A stretch of 64,000 bases of DNA, taken from an uncultured Erythrobacter sp. Its GTDB lineage: Bacteria > Pseudomonadota > Alphaproteobacteria > Sphingomonadales > Sphingomonadaceae. A program made the translations under genes and the position numbers. This document shows, one piece after another, positions 26,727-35,663 of the stretch; the first letter of the stretch is position 1; every line of letters starts with the position of its first letter. The stretch is taken from positions 1,974,387-2,038,386 of the forward strand of contig NZ_CANMIJ010000001.1 in assembly GCF_947497915.1 (NCBI RefSeq), written 5' to 3'. A model generated the notes under the pieces. That model did not search any database and was not told where the DNA came from. It was given only the letters and a program-made list of their open reading frames with translations.

Positions 26727-29700
26727 TGAAAAAGACATTCTCCCCTCGCCTTAAATCAAGCACGCGGCTGATGCTGGGCGCGTCGGGCCTTGCCTGCGCC
26801 GCTTATGCCAGCCCGGCTATGGCGCATACGCCTGTCCTGGCTGAGCCTGCCGAAGATGTGTCGGTTGAAAACGCCGCTCCAAAGGCGGCTAAACCCGATA
26901 ACGGCCTGACCATTTCTGTCATGCAGCCTGACCGGGTCGAAGACACCGAACAGCTCGAAGAGCAGCAAATCGTTCCAGAAACCACTGCTGGTACAGAGGC
27001 TTACCAGATCGAAGTCCGCAGTGATGAAGGAAGTGCTGAGCCGGTTCTTGCCGTTGGTATGGTCGAATCCGAACGCCTTGTTGCGCGCGGTGATGCGGTG
27101 ACGTTCGTTGGGTACAACAACTATCCGGCGCTGATCGACAACCAGGAAGTTCTTATTTTCGAAGCTGGCGCTTCGACTGCTTCCGTGCCTCTGGCCACTG
27201 TGAAGGTCGATGCCAATGGCTCCGCTCGCTGGAAAGTCAGCGCGGATGCACCAGAGAACCTTGTATACGTTCTTCGTGCCTATGATGATGACGGCCGCTT
27301 TGACGAAACTGCGCCTCAAGAAATGACTGCGCTCGACGAGCTCAAAGAAGATCAAACCGCGCCCAGCCGCCCGAATTTCGGGCAGCATGACGAAGCAGTT
27401 ATTCGTACGATCAAGATGAGCCGTGTCGCCACCGTGACAGTCACAGGCCGTGCCGATGCCGAAACCGAGATTGTCCGTGTCGGCGGCCAGTTTGTACCGG
27501 TGGATGAAGACGGCAAGTTTGTTAGCGAACAGATCGTTTCCGATACAACCGAAACCATCTCGATTATGGTCGGCAAGGGTGACGAAATTCAGTTCGCCGC
27601 CGTTCGTGATCTCAATATCAATCGCGAACGCTGGTTTGTGGTTGCTCAGGGCGAAGTTACCATCGGCCGCTCATATTCGAGCGGGCCAGCTGAGCTCGTA
27701 AGCGGCAGCTCGCTTGCTGATGGCGACTACGCAATCGGTCGCACAGCATTTTATGCAAAAGGTCCGATTGGCGGAGATTGGAAACTTACCGCTGCGCTCG
27801 ACACAGGCGAGGCTCCTTTGGAAGACTTGTTCTCCAACCTCGATCGCAAAGACCCGCGCCAACTCTTGCGCCGTCTGAATTCTGAGCAATATTACCCCAC
27901 ATACGGCGACGATTCTACTTTGATCGAGGATGCTCCGACGCAAGGCCGGTTCTATCTGCGCGCAAGCAACGGCATCAGCCAAGCAGTCGTCGGCAACTTC
28001 ATCGCAGAAGTGAACGGCGCCGAACTGGCGCAGCTTGACCGCGGCCTGTTTGGCGCGCTCGTTGATTTCAACTCTGCGGGCACAACCAGCTTTGGCGAGC
28101 GCAAGGCGCAAGTTATTGCCTTTGCCTCGGACCCGGGCACTGTTCCGGCACGCGAAGAATTTCGCGGCACCGGCGGTTCGCTCTATTTCCTTGAGCGTCA
28201 GGACGTCTCAATTGGTTCAGAACGTGTACGGGTGGAAATCCGTGACCGTGAAACCGGGCTCGTTGTCGAAACAAAAGACCTGTACCCGCGCGAAGATTAC
28301 GATTTCGATCCGTTCAACGGCCGTCTGACTTTGCTTCGCCCGCTCCAGACAACTGTCAGCACAGGACGGACAATTCGCGAAGGCAGCCTTGCCGGTAACA
28401 TCCCTGTTCTGGTCGTTCGCTACGAATATAGCCCGGCTGTTGGCGATATCGATGGCTATACCGTTGGTGGCCGCGGCACCGTTTGGCTTGGCGATATGCT
28501 TCGTCTGGGCGTTACCGCGCAAAACGACACCACAGCTGATGTCGATCAGACATTGCTGGCAGGTGACGCGGTGCTGCGTTTCACCCCGGACACTTATGTA
28601 AAGGCAGAACTCGCCCAATCCGAGGGCGCGGGCTTTGCGCAATCAAACTCAATCGATGGCGGCCTGTCATTCTCTGATATCGCGGCCCCTATTGTCGCGG
28701 ATGAAGCCTATGCATGGCGCGCAGAAGCCGCAGTGAACTTCGCCGAACTTGCTAACAAACAAGGCAATTTGGGCACTGTCAGCGCATTCTATGAAAAACT
28801 GGATCGCGGTTTCTCCAGCGCCGGTCGTTTGACCGCAGAGGATACCGTGCGCTGGGGCGCTGCAATTGATCTGCCACTTGGCAAGAACGGTGCGATTGCA
28901 GCCTCTTTTGACGAGATTACTATCGAGAACCGGGGCGTGAACCGCACAGGTGAAGTTGATGTCTCTCAGGCCTTCACAACTGGCGGTGGCACACTGACGG
29001 CCTCGGCTGGTGTGCGTCATGACGACCTTTCCGCCGCGACTTCGTTTACCTCTGCACAAACCGGTGCGCGCACCGACGCAGGCGTTGAGCTAGCATTCCA
29101 ACCCGCTGGCAGCGGCTGGACACTGCATGGATTTGGTCAGGCGAGTATTTCGCGTGATGATACCCGCGCCCGCAACAATCGCGCCGGTGCAGGTGCGACG
29201 GCTCAGATTACAGACAGGATATCCTTCACCGGTGAGCTTTCAGGCGGCGATGGCGGCTTTGGTGCCGACATCTCGCTTAATCACCGGACAGGCGAAGGAT
29301 CGGAAAGCTATGTTGGCTACCGCCTTCTGGCAGACCGCACCGACACTGGTATCGAGCCTCAGAATTTCATCGACGACAATCAGGGCGGCGCTCTGGTGGT
29401 TGGTTCGCGGCAACGTTTTACCGACAGCCTGTCTGTCTTTGGCGAAAACCGCATCGGAGTAGGCGGCGATGCCTCCACACTCGCACGCAGTTTCGGCCTA
29501 ACATTCTCGCCGAGCGAGAAGATCAGTTTAACAGGGACGTTTGAGAACGGCCGCGTTGATGATCCTGAAAACGGCCCATTTGAACGCACCGCAGGCTCTG
29601 TATCGTTCGGTTACACAACCGAAGATGTGCGTGCCGGCGCAGCGATCGAAGTGCGCGATGAAGAAAATGCAGACGGCGGCCAGACGGTCTGGCTCCTCCG

Positions 29701-30319
29701 CACCAACTTCAGCTATGCGGTCAATCCCGATTGGCGTTTTGTCAGTCAGTTCAATCTGGCGACAGCCGACACCGAAGGGACCAGCATTCGCGCTGCGGAA
29801 TTCACCGAAGCCAGCGCAGGCTTTGCCTATCGCCCGATCGATAATGAGCGTGTGAACGGGCTTATCCGCTTGCAATATTTCGAAGATCTTGGCCCTGCAG
29901 GCCAATTCACCGGATCAGGCCAAACCGAAAGTCCGAAACAAGTCAGCACCATTTTCAGCGCCGACTTCAACTTCGATCTCTCGAAAGAGCTCACAATCGG
30001 GACACGCTATGCGTATCGCGGTGGTAAGGTTTCCTTGGGCCGGAATTCAGACGAATTCGTCAGCTCAGACGCTCATCTCGCTGTGTTGCGGGCCGACTAT
30101 AATGTCCTGAAAAAGTGGGACTTGCTAGTCGAAGGACGCGCGCTTTGGGTAACGCAGGCGGATAACATGCGTCTTGGCGCTCTTGCCGGTGCATATCGTC
30201 ATATCGGCGACAACGTGAAGGTAGGCCTTGGCTATTCGTGGTCAGATTTCTCCGATGATCTGACAGACCAGAGCTATTCAAGTCACGGTCCGTTCCTGAA
30301 CATTCTTGGCCGCTATTGA
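26726..30319 (+). CDS. Large outer-membrane beta-barrel protein of the DUF11 operon
   Basis: The 1197-residue protein has a signal peptide (about 1-33, SPAMA). An acidic linker and beta-rich periplasmic or surface domains (to about 570) follow. One of these is a small Ig-like repeat (TVTGRADAETEIVRVGGQFV). The second half consists of amphipathic strands with aromatic caps (GVTAQNDTTADVDQTLLAGD, SVSFGYTTEDVRAGAAIEV, VGLGYSWSDFSD), ending NILGRY. This points to a C-terminal barrel of many strands. Proteins of this size are often encoded beside DUF11/SdrD proteins in Gram-negatives, which suggests it anchors or exports them, but no known secretion family (TPS, autotransporter, usher) is recognised. 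It overlaps the preceding gene by one base. Confidence 0.68.
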   Translation: MKKTFSPRLKSSTRLMLGASGLACAAYASPAMAHTPVLAEPAEDVSVENAAPKAAKPDNGLTISVMQPDRVEDTEQLEEQQIVPETTAGTEAYQIEVRSDEGSAEPVLAVGMVESERLVARGDAVTFVGYNNYPALIDNQEVLIFEAGASTASVPLATVKVDANGSARWKVSADAPENLVYVLRAYDDDGRFDETAPQEMTALDELKEDQTAPSRPNFGQHDEAVIRTIKMSRVATVTVTGRADAETEIVRVGGQFVPVDEDGKFVSEQIVSDTTETISIMVGKGDEIQFAAVRDLNINRERWFVVAQGEVTIGRSYSSGPAELVSGSSLADGDYAIGRTAFYAKGPIGGDWKLTAALDTGEAPLEDLFSNLDRKDPRQLLRRLNSEQYYPTYGDDSTLIEDAPTQGRFYLRASNGISQAVVGNFIAEVNGAELAQLDRGLFGALVDFNSAGTTSFGERKAQVIAFASDPGTVPAREEFRGTGGSLYFLERQDVSIGSERVRVEIRDRETGLVVETKDLYPREDYDFDPFNGRLTLLRPLQTTVSTGRTIREGSLAGNIPVLVVRYEYSPAVGDIDGYTVGGRGTVWLGDMLRLGVTAQNDTTADVDQTLLAGDAVLRFTPDTYVKAELAQSEGAGFAQSNSIDGGLSFSDIAAPIVADEAYAWRAEAAVNFAELANKQGNLGTVSAFYEKLDRGFSSAGRLTAEDTVRWGAAIDLPLGKNGAIAASFDEITIENRGVNRTGEVDVSQAFTTGGGTLTASAGVRHDDLSAATSFTSAQTGARTDAGVELAFQPAGSGWTLHGFGQASISRDDTRARNNRAGAGATAQITDRISFTGELSGGDGGFGADISLNHRTGEGSESYVGYRLLADRTDTGIEPQNFIDDNQGGALVVGSRQRFTDSLSVFGENRIGVGGDASTLARSFGLTFSPSEKISLTGTFENGRVDDPENGPFERTAGSVSFGYTTEDVRAGAAIEVRDEENADGGQTVWLLRTNFSYAVNPDWRFVSQFNLATADTEGTSIRAAEFTEASAGFAYRPIDNERVNGLIRLQYFEDLGPAGQFTGSGQTESPKQVSTIFSADFNFDLSKELTIGTRYAYRGGKVSLGRNSDEFVSSDAHLAVLRADYNVLKKWDLLVEGRALWVTQADNMRLGALAGAYRHIGDNVKVGLGYSWSDFSDDLTDQSYSSHGPFLNILGRY

Positions 30320-30441
30320 TCCAACGTCTGCGCCTTCTCATGCATGTAAAATTGTGTGAGATCAGGGCGCGGCGCTTGGACTGAAAGCCCCCTTGCCCTA
30401 CGCTGTTTATGCGTAAAATTGCGCGAAGCGGCCGAGGATAG

Positions 30442-31752
30442 ATGATGGCGAGATACTGGACCAAAAGCGCACTGATAGCGGCAGCTACTGCAATGGGCCT
30501 TAGCGCTCCGGCTTCGGCTGAGACCAAGGATCATGTCGAGTATCGCATCAAGAAGGGTGACACTCTGATTGATCTCGCGCGCAAATACTTCATCAGCCCC
30601 GCATCGATTCCATCGGTCATGGCGCTGAACAGCATCCGTAATCCGCGAACTTTACAGATCGGCAGCATTCTTCGCGTGCCGCGCAAAGTGCTCAGCTATA
30701 AACGCGAAGACTTGCGTGTCCGCGCGTCGTCCGGCGATGTGACCATTATCGCAGATGGCAAGACAACCCGGCCGCAAAAGGATGACCTTGTCCGCCAAGG
30801 CAGCATTATCCGGACCAGCGCCAAAGGCTTCATCTCTCTTGCCGGGACAGGAAATTCTCGTGTTTCCGTGCCGTCAAACTCCGAAGTGAGATTGATCAGC
30901 GCAAAGCGTTACATCATCAACAATGCCATCGATTTTGACGTTCGCGTTCAAAACGGGCGCAGCTCAATCAAAGCGCCGAAACTTAAAGACGGTGAGCGTT
31001 ACAATGTCAGCACACCGCGCGCAGTCACTGCCGTTCGCGGTACCGAATTTCGGATCGGATTTGAACAAGCGAGCGAATTGTCGCTTACCGAAGTGACCGA
31101 AGGCAATGTGCTCGTCGCCAGCGGCGGCAGCGAAGTTACGGCGCTCGAAGGTTTGGGCGTCTCCGCGACACCGGCAGGATTGAATGATCCTGAAAGATTG
31201 CTTGGTGCGCCCAGTTTGGTCGATGGCAGCAAAACACAGACTGGCAAGATCGTAGAATTGCGGATTTCGCCGCTTGCAGGAGCGACGGGATACCGCACCC
31301 AAATTGCCCGCGATGCGACCTTTACGGAAATTATTGCTGAAACTGTTTCGCAGGGCACCGAGGTGACCTTTGAGAACATCCCTGATGGCCGCCTTTCAGT
31401 CCGCAGCCGCGGCATCGCCGAAAGCGGCCTGGAAGGCAGCGATCGAAATGAAGGTTTCCGCCGAAAACGCATTGGCGCAGAAGCTGGGCTCAGCGATTCA
31501 CCGTTCGATGATGCATTCAAATTCGTCTGGGAGACCGAAGGAGAGGGGAACTCCTTCGGCGCCTTCCAAATGTGGAACGTCAAATCGCCTGATAGACTTG
31601 TGGTTGACGAGGTTGGCCTGGAAGCAGACGGCGTCTATGTGAGCAATCTGGAGCCGGGCACATACAAATGGCGCATTGCCACGTTCCAAATTGACGAAGG
31701 CGAGATTTTCAAAATCTGGACTGAGCCGCAGGAACTCAAGATTACCGAATAG
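30442..31752 (+). CDS. LysM-FecR domain exported protein
   Basis: The 436-residue protein has a signal peptide ending PASA (about 27). A LysM peptidoglycan-binding domain covers about 33-80 (YRIKKGDTLIDLARKYF...LQIGSILRVP). A FecR domain covers about 85-230, with the conserved core TPRAVTAVRGTEFRIG. The C-terminal 180 residues hold repeated beta-rich units (ELRISPLAGATGYRTQIARD, FKFVWETEGEG) of fibronectin-like character. A GAGGATAG site precedes the ATG. It lies 16 bases before a CHASE2 histidine kinase gene, and LysM-FecR proteins are frequent partners of CHASE2 receptors. I infer that it reports cell-wall state or surface-protein assembly to the kinase. Confidence 0.85.
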   Translation: MMARYWTKSALIAAATAMGLSAPASAETKDHVEYRIKKGDTLIDLARKYFISPASIPSVMALNSIRNPRTLQIGSILRVPRKVLSYKREDLRVRASSGDVTIIADGKTTRPQKDDLVRQGSIIRTSAKGFISLAGTGNSRVSVPSNSEVRLISAKRYIINNAIDFDVRVQNGRSSIKAPKLKDGERYNVSTPRAVTAVRGTEFRIGFEQASELSLTEVTEGNVLVASGGSEVTALEGLGVSATPAGLNDPERLLGAPSLVDGSKTQTGKIVELRISPLAGATGYRTQIARDATFTEIIAETVSQGTEVTFENIPDGRLSVRSRGIAESGLEGSDRNEGFRRKRIGAEAGLSDSPFDDAFKFVWETEGEGNSFGAFQMWNVKSPDRLVVDEVGLEADGVYVSNLEPGTYKWRIATFQIDEGEIFKIWTEPQELKITE

Positions 31753-31767
31753 AGCAAGGTCGAACTG

Positions 31768-33945
31768 GTGGGATCGAAATTGACGAGAACTTCGCGCCTG
31801 TTCGCGGAATGGGCGCTGCTTTTGTTCGCCGCGATCTGCCTCATCCTGCTTGGCCATCAAAACAATTGGCTTGAACGGTTTGACCTTCGCATTCTTGATG
31901 TCGCGATGGCTGGCATGGCGGCCGAGCCTGATCCTTCGATTGTGATCGTCGAGATTGACGATGCGTCGTTGGCACAGCTTGGCAGTTGGCCCTGGGGCCG
32001 CGAAATTCATGCCGCTATGATCGACAATCTCGCTGGTGCAAACCCGTCAGCGATCGGGGTCGACATCCTCTATATCGAACAAAGCAACGTCGATGCCGAT
32101 GAACAGCTGGGCCGCGCGATAGCCGCCGCCGGTAATGTGGTGCTCGCCCATTCCTTTGCAGATGTCTTCTTGCCAGAGCAGCAAACCGTGGCCGTGATGC
32201 CGGTATCTGCTGTCGGCGAAGGCGCGGCGCGCTTCGGCCATGTCGGTGTCCAACTGGATAGCGACGGAACAGTGCGCCGTTTTGATCTGACCGCGACTGA
32301 AGGCGGGAAGACATACTCGCACTTCGCCGCGTCGTTGCTGGCAGGAACTCCCGAGGCCCTCGACGAACACGCTCCAGCGCGGGCGATCATCCCCTACAAC
32401 AAAGCCGGAGCGTTTCGTACTGAACCGGCAGTCAATGTGGTCGACAACGCCTTCATCGCCGAGTTCTTTAAGGGCAAAACTGTATTGGTCGGCTCCACCG
32501 CGCTTGGCCTTGGCGATCAATATTCTGTGCCGGGATATGCAGGCGGGTTGATGAGCGGTGTTGAGATGCAAGCCAACCTGATCAGCGCGATTAGAAACGA
32601 TCAACTCGTCACACCAGCAGCGGCGTTTGTGAAGTTGGTTCTGCAATTGCTCGCGATCCTAGCTTTGTTCGCCGTCTTCTGGCGCTCCTCGCCGCGTTCT
32701 AGTCTGCTTATTGCTGCGGGTTTGATGGCAGCGTTGCTCATCCTTGCGCTGGCGACAATCCGGCTCGGCAATGTCTGGGTGCCAATTGGCCCGGCGATAC
32801 TTGCAATCGCGCTCGCCTATCCTTTGTGGGCATGGCGGCGCCTCGCCACGGTCAGCCGGTTTCTGGAAACTGAGGCGAAGACATTGCGTCTTGCCACCGA
32901 TGATCCACAGCGCCGCGAAGGCGAAGGATTTGATGTGGTCGCGCGGCAAGTATCACGCGTTAAATTGTTGGGCGGCGAAGTGCGGCGCAACCTTCAATTG
33001 GTTCAGGATGTAATCAACGCCGCGCCTGATGCGATGCTCGTCTTTGAGGCATCGGGATGCGTCCTGATGGCGAATGAAGCAGCCAAAAGGCTGTTCGGCG
33101 ATGACTGCGCCAATGGCGATGTTTCATTCGCACAATTGCTGCAATCCTCGAATGCAAAATATGATGAAGAGCGCGGTGAAATCGAACTGGACGACCAACG
33201 CTGGTTTCTCGTCGCCAAGGCCGCGATCGATCCCAGCGTAGGCAGCGAAGTTTTAGTCATGCGCGACATTACCCGCATCAAGCTGGACGAAGCGCAGCGC
33301 CGCGAAACGCTCGAGTTCTTGTCGCACGACATGCGTTCACCTCAGGTCGCGATTATCGGGCTAACAGGCAATTCAGGCGACACTCTGGGCAAAGACGAGC
33401 GGCTAGGCCGGATCGAAAGCCAAGCACGGCGTACGCTAAAATTAACAGACGACTTTGTGCAGATCGCGCGCATCTCGGCGGAGGGGATTACGCGCGAAGA
33501 GGTCGAGCTTAACTCGATATTGTTCGAGACCGCTGACCGTGCATTCCCCCTCGCCCACCGCAAGAATATCACGATAGTGACGAAAGAAAGCGCGGAGCCG
33601 ATGTTCGTTAAACTCGATCCGGCGGCAATTGCGCGCGCGCTCGACAATCTTGTCGGCAACGCGATCAAGTTCTCACCCGAAGGCAAAGACATCACGTTGT
33701 CTGTCGATGTCTCGGATGACCAACAATTCGTGATCAGCGTACGCGATTCTGGGCCAGGCCTTCCGCCAGAGCGGGTCGAGGATCCCTTTGCGAGGTTCGG
33801 CGCGAAAAGTAGCGGAGCAGGGCCAAGCGCAGGCTTGGGCCTGGCTTACGTAAAGCAAGTGGTCGACAAGCACCGCGGCACCGTCACAATCGAAACCGAG
33901 CCCGGCGAAGGCACCGAGTTCAAGGTGGCGATACCCTATTCCTGA
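31768..33945 (+). CDS. CHASE2-PAS sensor histidine kinase
   Basis: The 725-residue protein starts at a GTG. A membrane helix (about 14-30) precedes a periplasmic CHASE2 domain (about 33-285; AIGVDILYIEQ, KTVLVGSTALGLGDQYSVPG). Three helices lie at about 290-360. A PAS-like domain (about 405-490; VINAAPDAMLVFEASGCVLM) leads to the HisKA region with phospho-acceptor His520 (FLSHDMRSP). The ATPase domain has N-box DNLVGNAIKFSPEG, G1 DSGPGLPPERV and G2 GLGLAYVK. It follows the LysM-FecR gene. A response regulator is encoded close by on the other strand, with a lipoprotein gene between, and the three probably form one signalling unit controlling the upstream surface operon. Confidence 0.9.
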   Translation: MGSKLTRTSRLFAEWALLLFAAICLILLGHQNNWLERFDLRILDVAMAGMAAEPDPSIVIVEIDDASLAQLGSWPWGREIHAAMIDNLAGANPSAIGVDILYIEQSNVDADEQLGRAIAAAGNVVLAHSFADVFLPEQQTVAVMPVSAVGEGAARFGHVGVQLDSDGTVRRFDLTATEGGKTYSHFAASLLAGTPEALDEHAPARAIIPYNKAGAFRTEPAVNVVDNAFIAEFFKGKTVLVGSTALGLGDQYSVPGYAGGLMSGVEMQANLISAIRNDQLVTPAAAFVKLVLQLLAILALFAVFWRSSPRSSLLIAAGLMAALLILALATIRLGNVWVPIGPAILAIALAYPLWAWRRLATVSRFLETEAKTLRLATDDPQRREGEGFDVVARQVSRVKLLGGEVRRNLQLVQDVINAAPDAMLVFEASGCVLMANEAAKRLFGDDCANGDVSFAQLLQSSNAKYDEERGEIELDDQRWFLVAKAAIDPSVGSEVLVMRDITRIKLDEAQRRETLEFLSHDMRSPQVAIIGLTGNSGDTLGKDERLGRIESQARRTLKLTDDFVQIARISAEGITREEVELNSILFETADRAFPLAHRKNITIVTKESAEPMFVKLDPAAIARALDNLVGNAIKFSPEGKDITLSVDVSDDQQFVISVRDSGPGLPPERVEDPFARFGAKSSGAGPSAGLGLAYVKQVVDKHRGTVTIETEPGEGTEFKVAIPYS

Positions 33946-33954
33946 GGGCGAGCT

Positions 33955-34497
33955 TTAGGGTTTGGGAACAGCCGTATCGTTCATCGCAGAGCGGACCAGC
34001 AAATCAGCCAAAGCGTCCAGTTCACCCAAATCGCCCGGGCAAGAGACAAAATGCCCTTCGGATTTTGCGACCAGAGTGTTGGTCTGACTGTCAAAGATGG
34101 CGAGGCTGCCGCGCACCTGAACCGGCTGGCATTTGTGGTACCATTTGGCATTAATACCGGTTGTCTTGGAAGGATCGACGCCTGCTGCCTCATCACCGAT
34201 TGGCACAACGGACACGTCCGTCGGGAAAGAGGCCACCGCAAAATCTGCGATCCAGCGGCTGTTTGATTCGGAGTTTACTCCGTTCAAGCCAAAAGCCCGA
34301 TCCAGCGAACCGCTGAACTCAGAACGCAGGCCCGACGCATCAGCATTAGGCGCAAACGCCACGTCGACGATGGGGCTTTTTAGCGCCGCGCGATGAGTGA
34401 TTGTGGAGGGTCGTTCAATCGAACAGCCAGCCAATAATGACACCGCAAGCGCAGCGCAGGCCACGTTGACCAAAGCATTCGGGAATCGTGATGTCAT
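33955..34497 (-). CDS. Small lipoprotein of unknown function
   Basis: The 180-residue protein has a clear lipobox (LLAGC, Cys at about 25). The mature part has alternating strands and helices, with two further cysteines (KCQPVQV and SCPGDLGELDA) that may pair. The fold could be of the DUF4136/ABC-lipoprotein type, but I see no diagnostic motif. It ends nine bases from the convergent histidine kinase stop and lies directly downstream of the response regulator, so it may be cotranscribed with it and may act in envelope sensing. Confidence 0.6.
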   Translation of the reverse strand: MTSRFPNALVNVACAALAVSLLAGCSIERPSTITHRAALKSPIVDVAFAPNADASGLRSEFSGSLDRAFGLNGVNSESNSRWIADFAVASFPTDVSVVPIGDEAAGVDPSKTTGINAKWYHKCQPVQVRGSLAIFDSQTNTLVAKSEGHFVSCPGDLGELDALADLLVRSAMNDTAVPKP

Positions 34498-34527
34498 TCA
34501 GACCAGCCCTGACATTAAGTGATACGA

Positions 34528-35217
34528 TCACTCGTCAGCATACTGATCCATGCGATATCCGAAACCAAAAACCGTACGAATTACAAATCCGTTCTCTGGC
34601 GCAAGCTTCAATTTGGAGCGCAGGCGAGACACATGCATGTCAATTGTGCGCGTCTCAATCTCGGCATGCCCGCCCCAAACCCGCGAGAAAAGATACCCGC
34701 GCGAAAGCGGACGATCGAGGTTTTGGAAGAACAGGTCGGCCAGATCGAACTCTTTGGCCGTCAATTGGATAGCTTCGTCTTCGCGCTTGATCGATTTCTC
34801 AAGCCGATCGAGCTCGTACGATCCGTACCAGTCGACCCGTTTGCTGTCCGGGCTGGAAGCGCGCCGTCCCGCAGCTTCGATGCGCGCGCGGATCACTTCA
34901 TCGGATTCGGGCTTCACGATGTAGTCGATGGCCCCCGCTTCAAGTCCATTGACGACATCGCTTTTGTCCTGACGGCTCGTCAGCAAGATAAAGGCCGGCG
35001 GGGAATCAAGGTTTTCAGTCGACCATTTCAGCACTTCAACACCCGTCATACCCGGCATATTCCAGTCGAGCATAACAACATCGAATGTCTCGCGCTTCAA
35101 CGCGTTCAGAACAGAGATGCCATCGTTAAAGCAGTTTACGTCGTGCCCTGCATTTTTAACGACAAACGATACCTGATCGAGGATGTCTTTCTCGTCATCG
35201 GCCAGTGCAATCCGCAT
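34528..35217 (-). CDS. OmpR-family response regulator
   Basis: The 229-residue protein starts at the ATG at 35217 behind AAGAGAGAAGAT; the frame is open 22 codons further upstream but without such a site. Its receiver domain (1-115) has the acidic pair DDE (7-9), phospho-acceptor Asp51 (VMLDWNMPG), Thr (LLTSR) and Lys (IVKP). The C-terminal winged helix (about 135-225) has LTAKEFDLADLFFQN and TIDMHVSRLRSKL...RTVFGFGYRM, as in OmpR/PhoB DNA-binding domains. The nearest histidine kinase is the CHASE2 protein encoded 600 bases away and convergent, which is the likely cognate kinase. Confidence 0.9.
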   Translation of the reverse strand: MRIALADDEKDILDQVSFVVKNAGHDVNCFNDGISVLNALKRETFDVVMLDWNMPGMTGVEVLKWSTENLDSPPAFILLTSRQDKSDVVNGLEAGAIDYIVKPESDEVIRARIEAAGRRASSPDSKRVDWYGSYELDRLEKSIKREDEAIQLTAKEFDLADLFFQNLDRPLSRGYLFSRVWGGHAEIETRTIDMHVSRLRSKLKLAPENGFVIRTVFGFGYRMDQYADE

Positions 35218-35390
35218 ATCTTCTCTCTTTTGATTTGAACTTTTGATTGCCCGTATTTTACATATGAGCAGATCGAACACCATACTTCAGGGGTATATTC
35301 AGGCTGTATTTTACAAGTGTTTACCGAGGGTGCGGTTACAACTCAGCATTCTGGTCTAGTTTGCGAGTTCGATTTCGCGCCAGTTGTTTA

Positions 35391-35570
35391 TTATGGGCGC
35401 ACAGCAGCGGTGCCGGCTGTTTCTTTTAGGGAGTGCGCTGCGATCGGCTGTTCAGCCGGCATTTGCGCTGCGGCCATGGAAAAGCACGACACAACAGAAA
35501 TCAGCCCAAGACCAATGGCCAGATAGAGCATATTCCTACCTTGGGCTGCGCTTTCTATTTGGCGATCCAT
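35391..35570 (-). CDS. Small single-helix membrane or exported protein
   Basis: The 59-residue frame begins at an ATG preceded by AAAAGGGGGGAAG, a strong ribosome binding site. The N-terminus is hydrophilic (MDRQIESAAQGRN), followed by one hydrophobic segment (about 14-34, MLYLAIGLGLISVVSCFSMA) ending in AAAQ, so it is either a short anchored peptide or a cleaved export product with a 25-residue remainder. No family is recognised. It stands alone between the response regulator and the Nramp-like gene. Confidence 0.45.
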   Translation of the reverse strand: MDRQIESAAQGRNMLYLAIGLGLISVVSCFSMAAAQMPAEQPIAAHSLKETAGTAAVRP

Positions 35571-35663
35571 TGGCTTCCCCCCTTTTGGTAACCATTGGAT
35601 TTTCGCTAGCATGGTCTCGCGGCGATAGGTGTAAACTGATGCAAAACTTAGCTGGAGCGGGAT

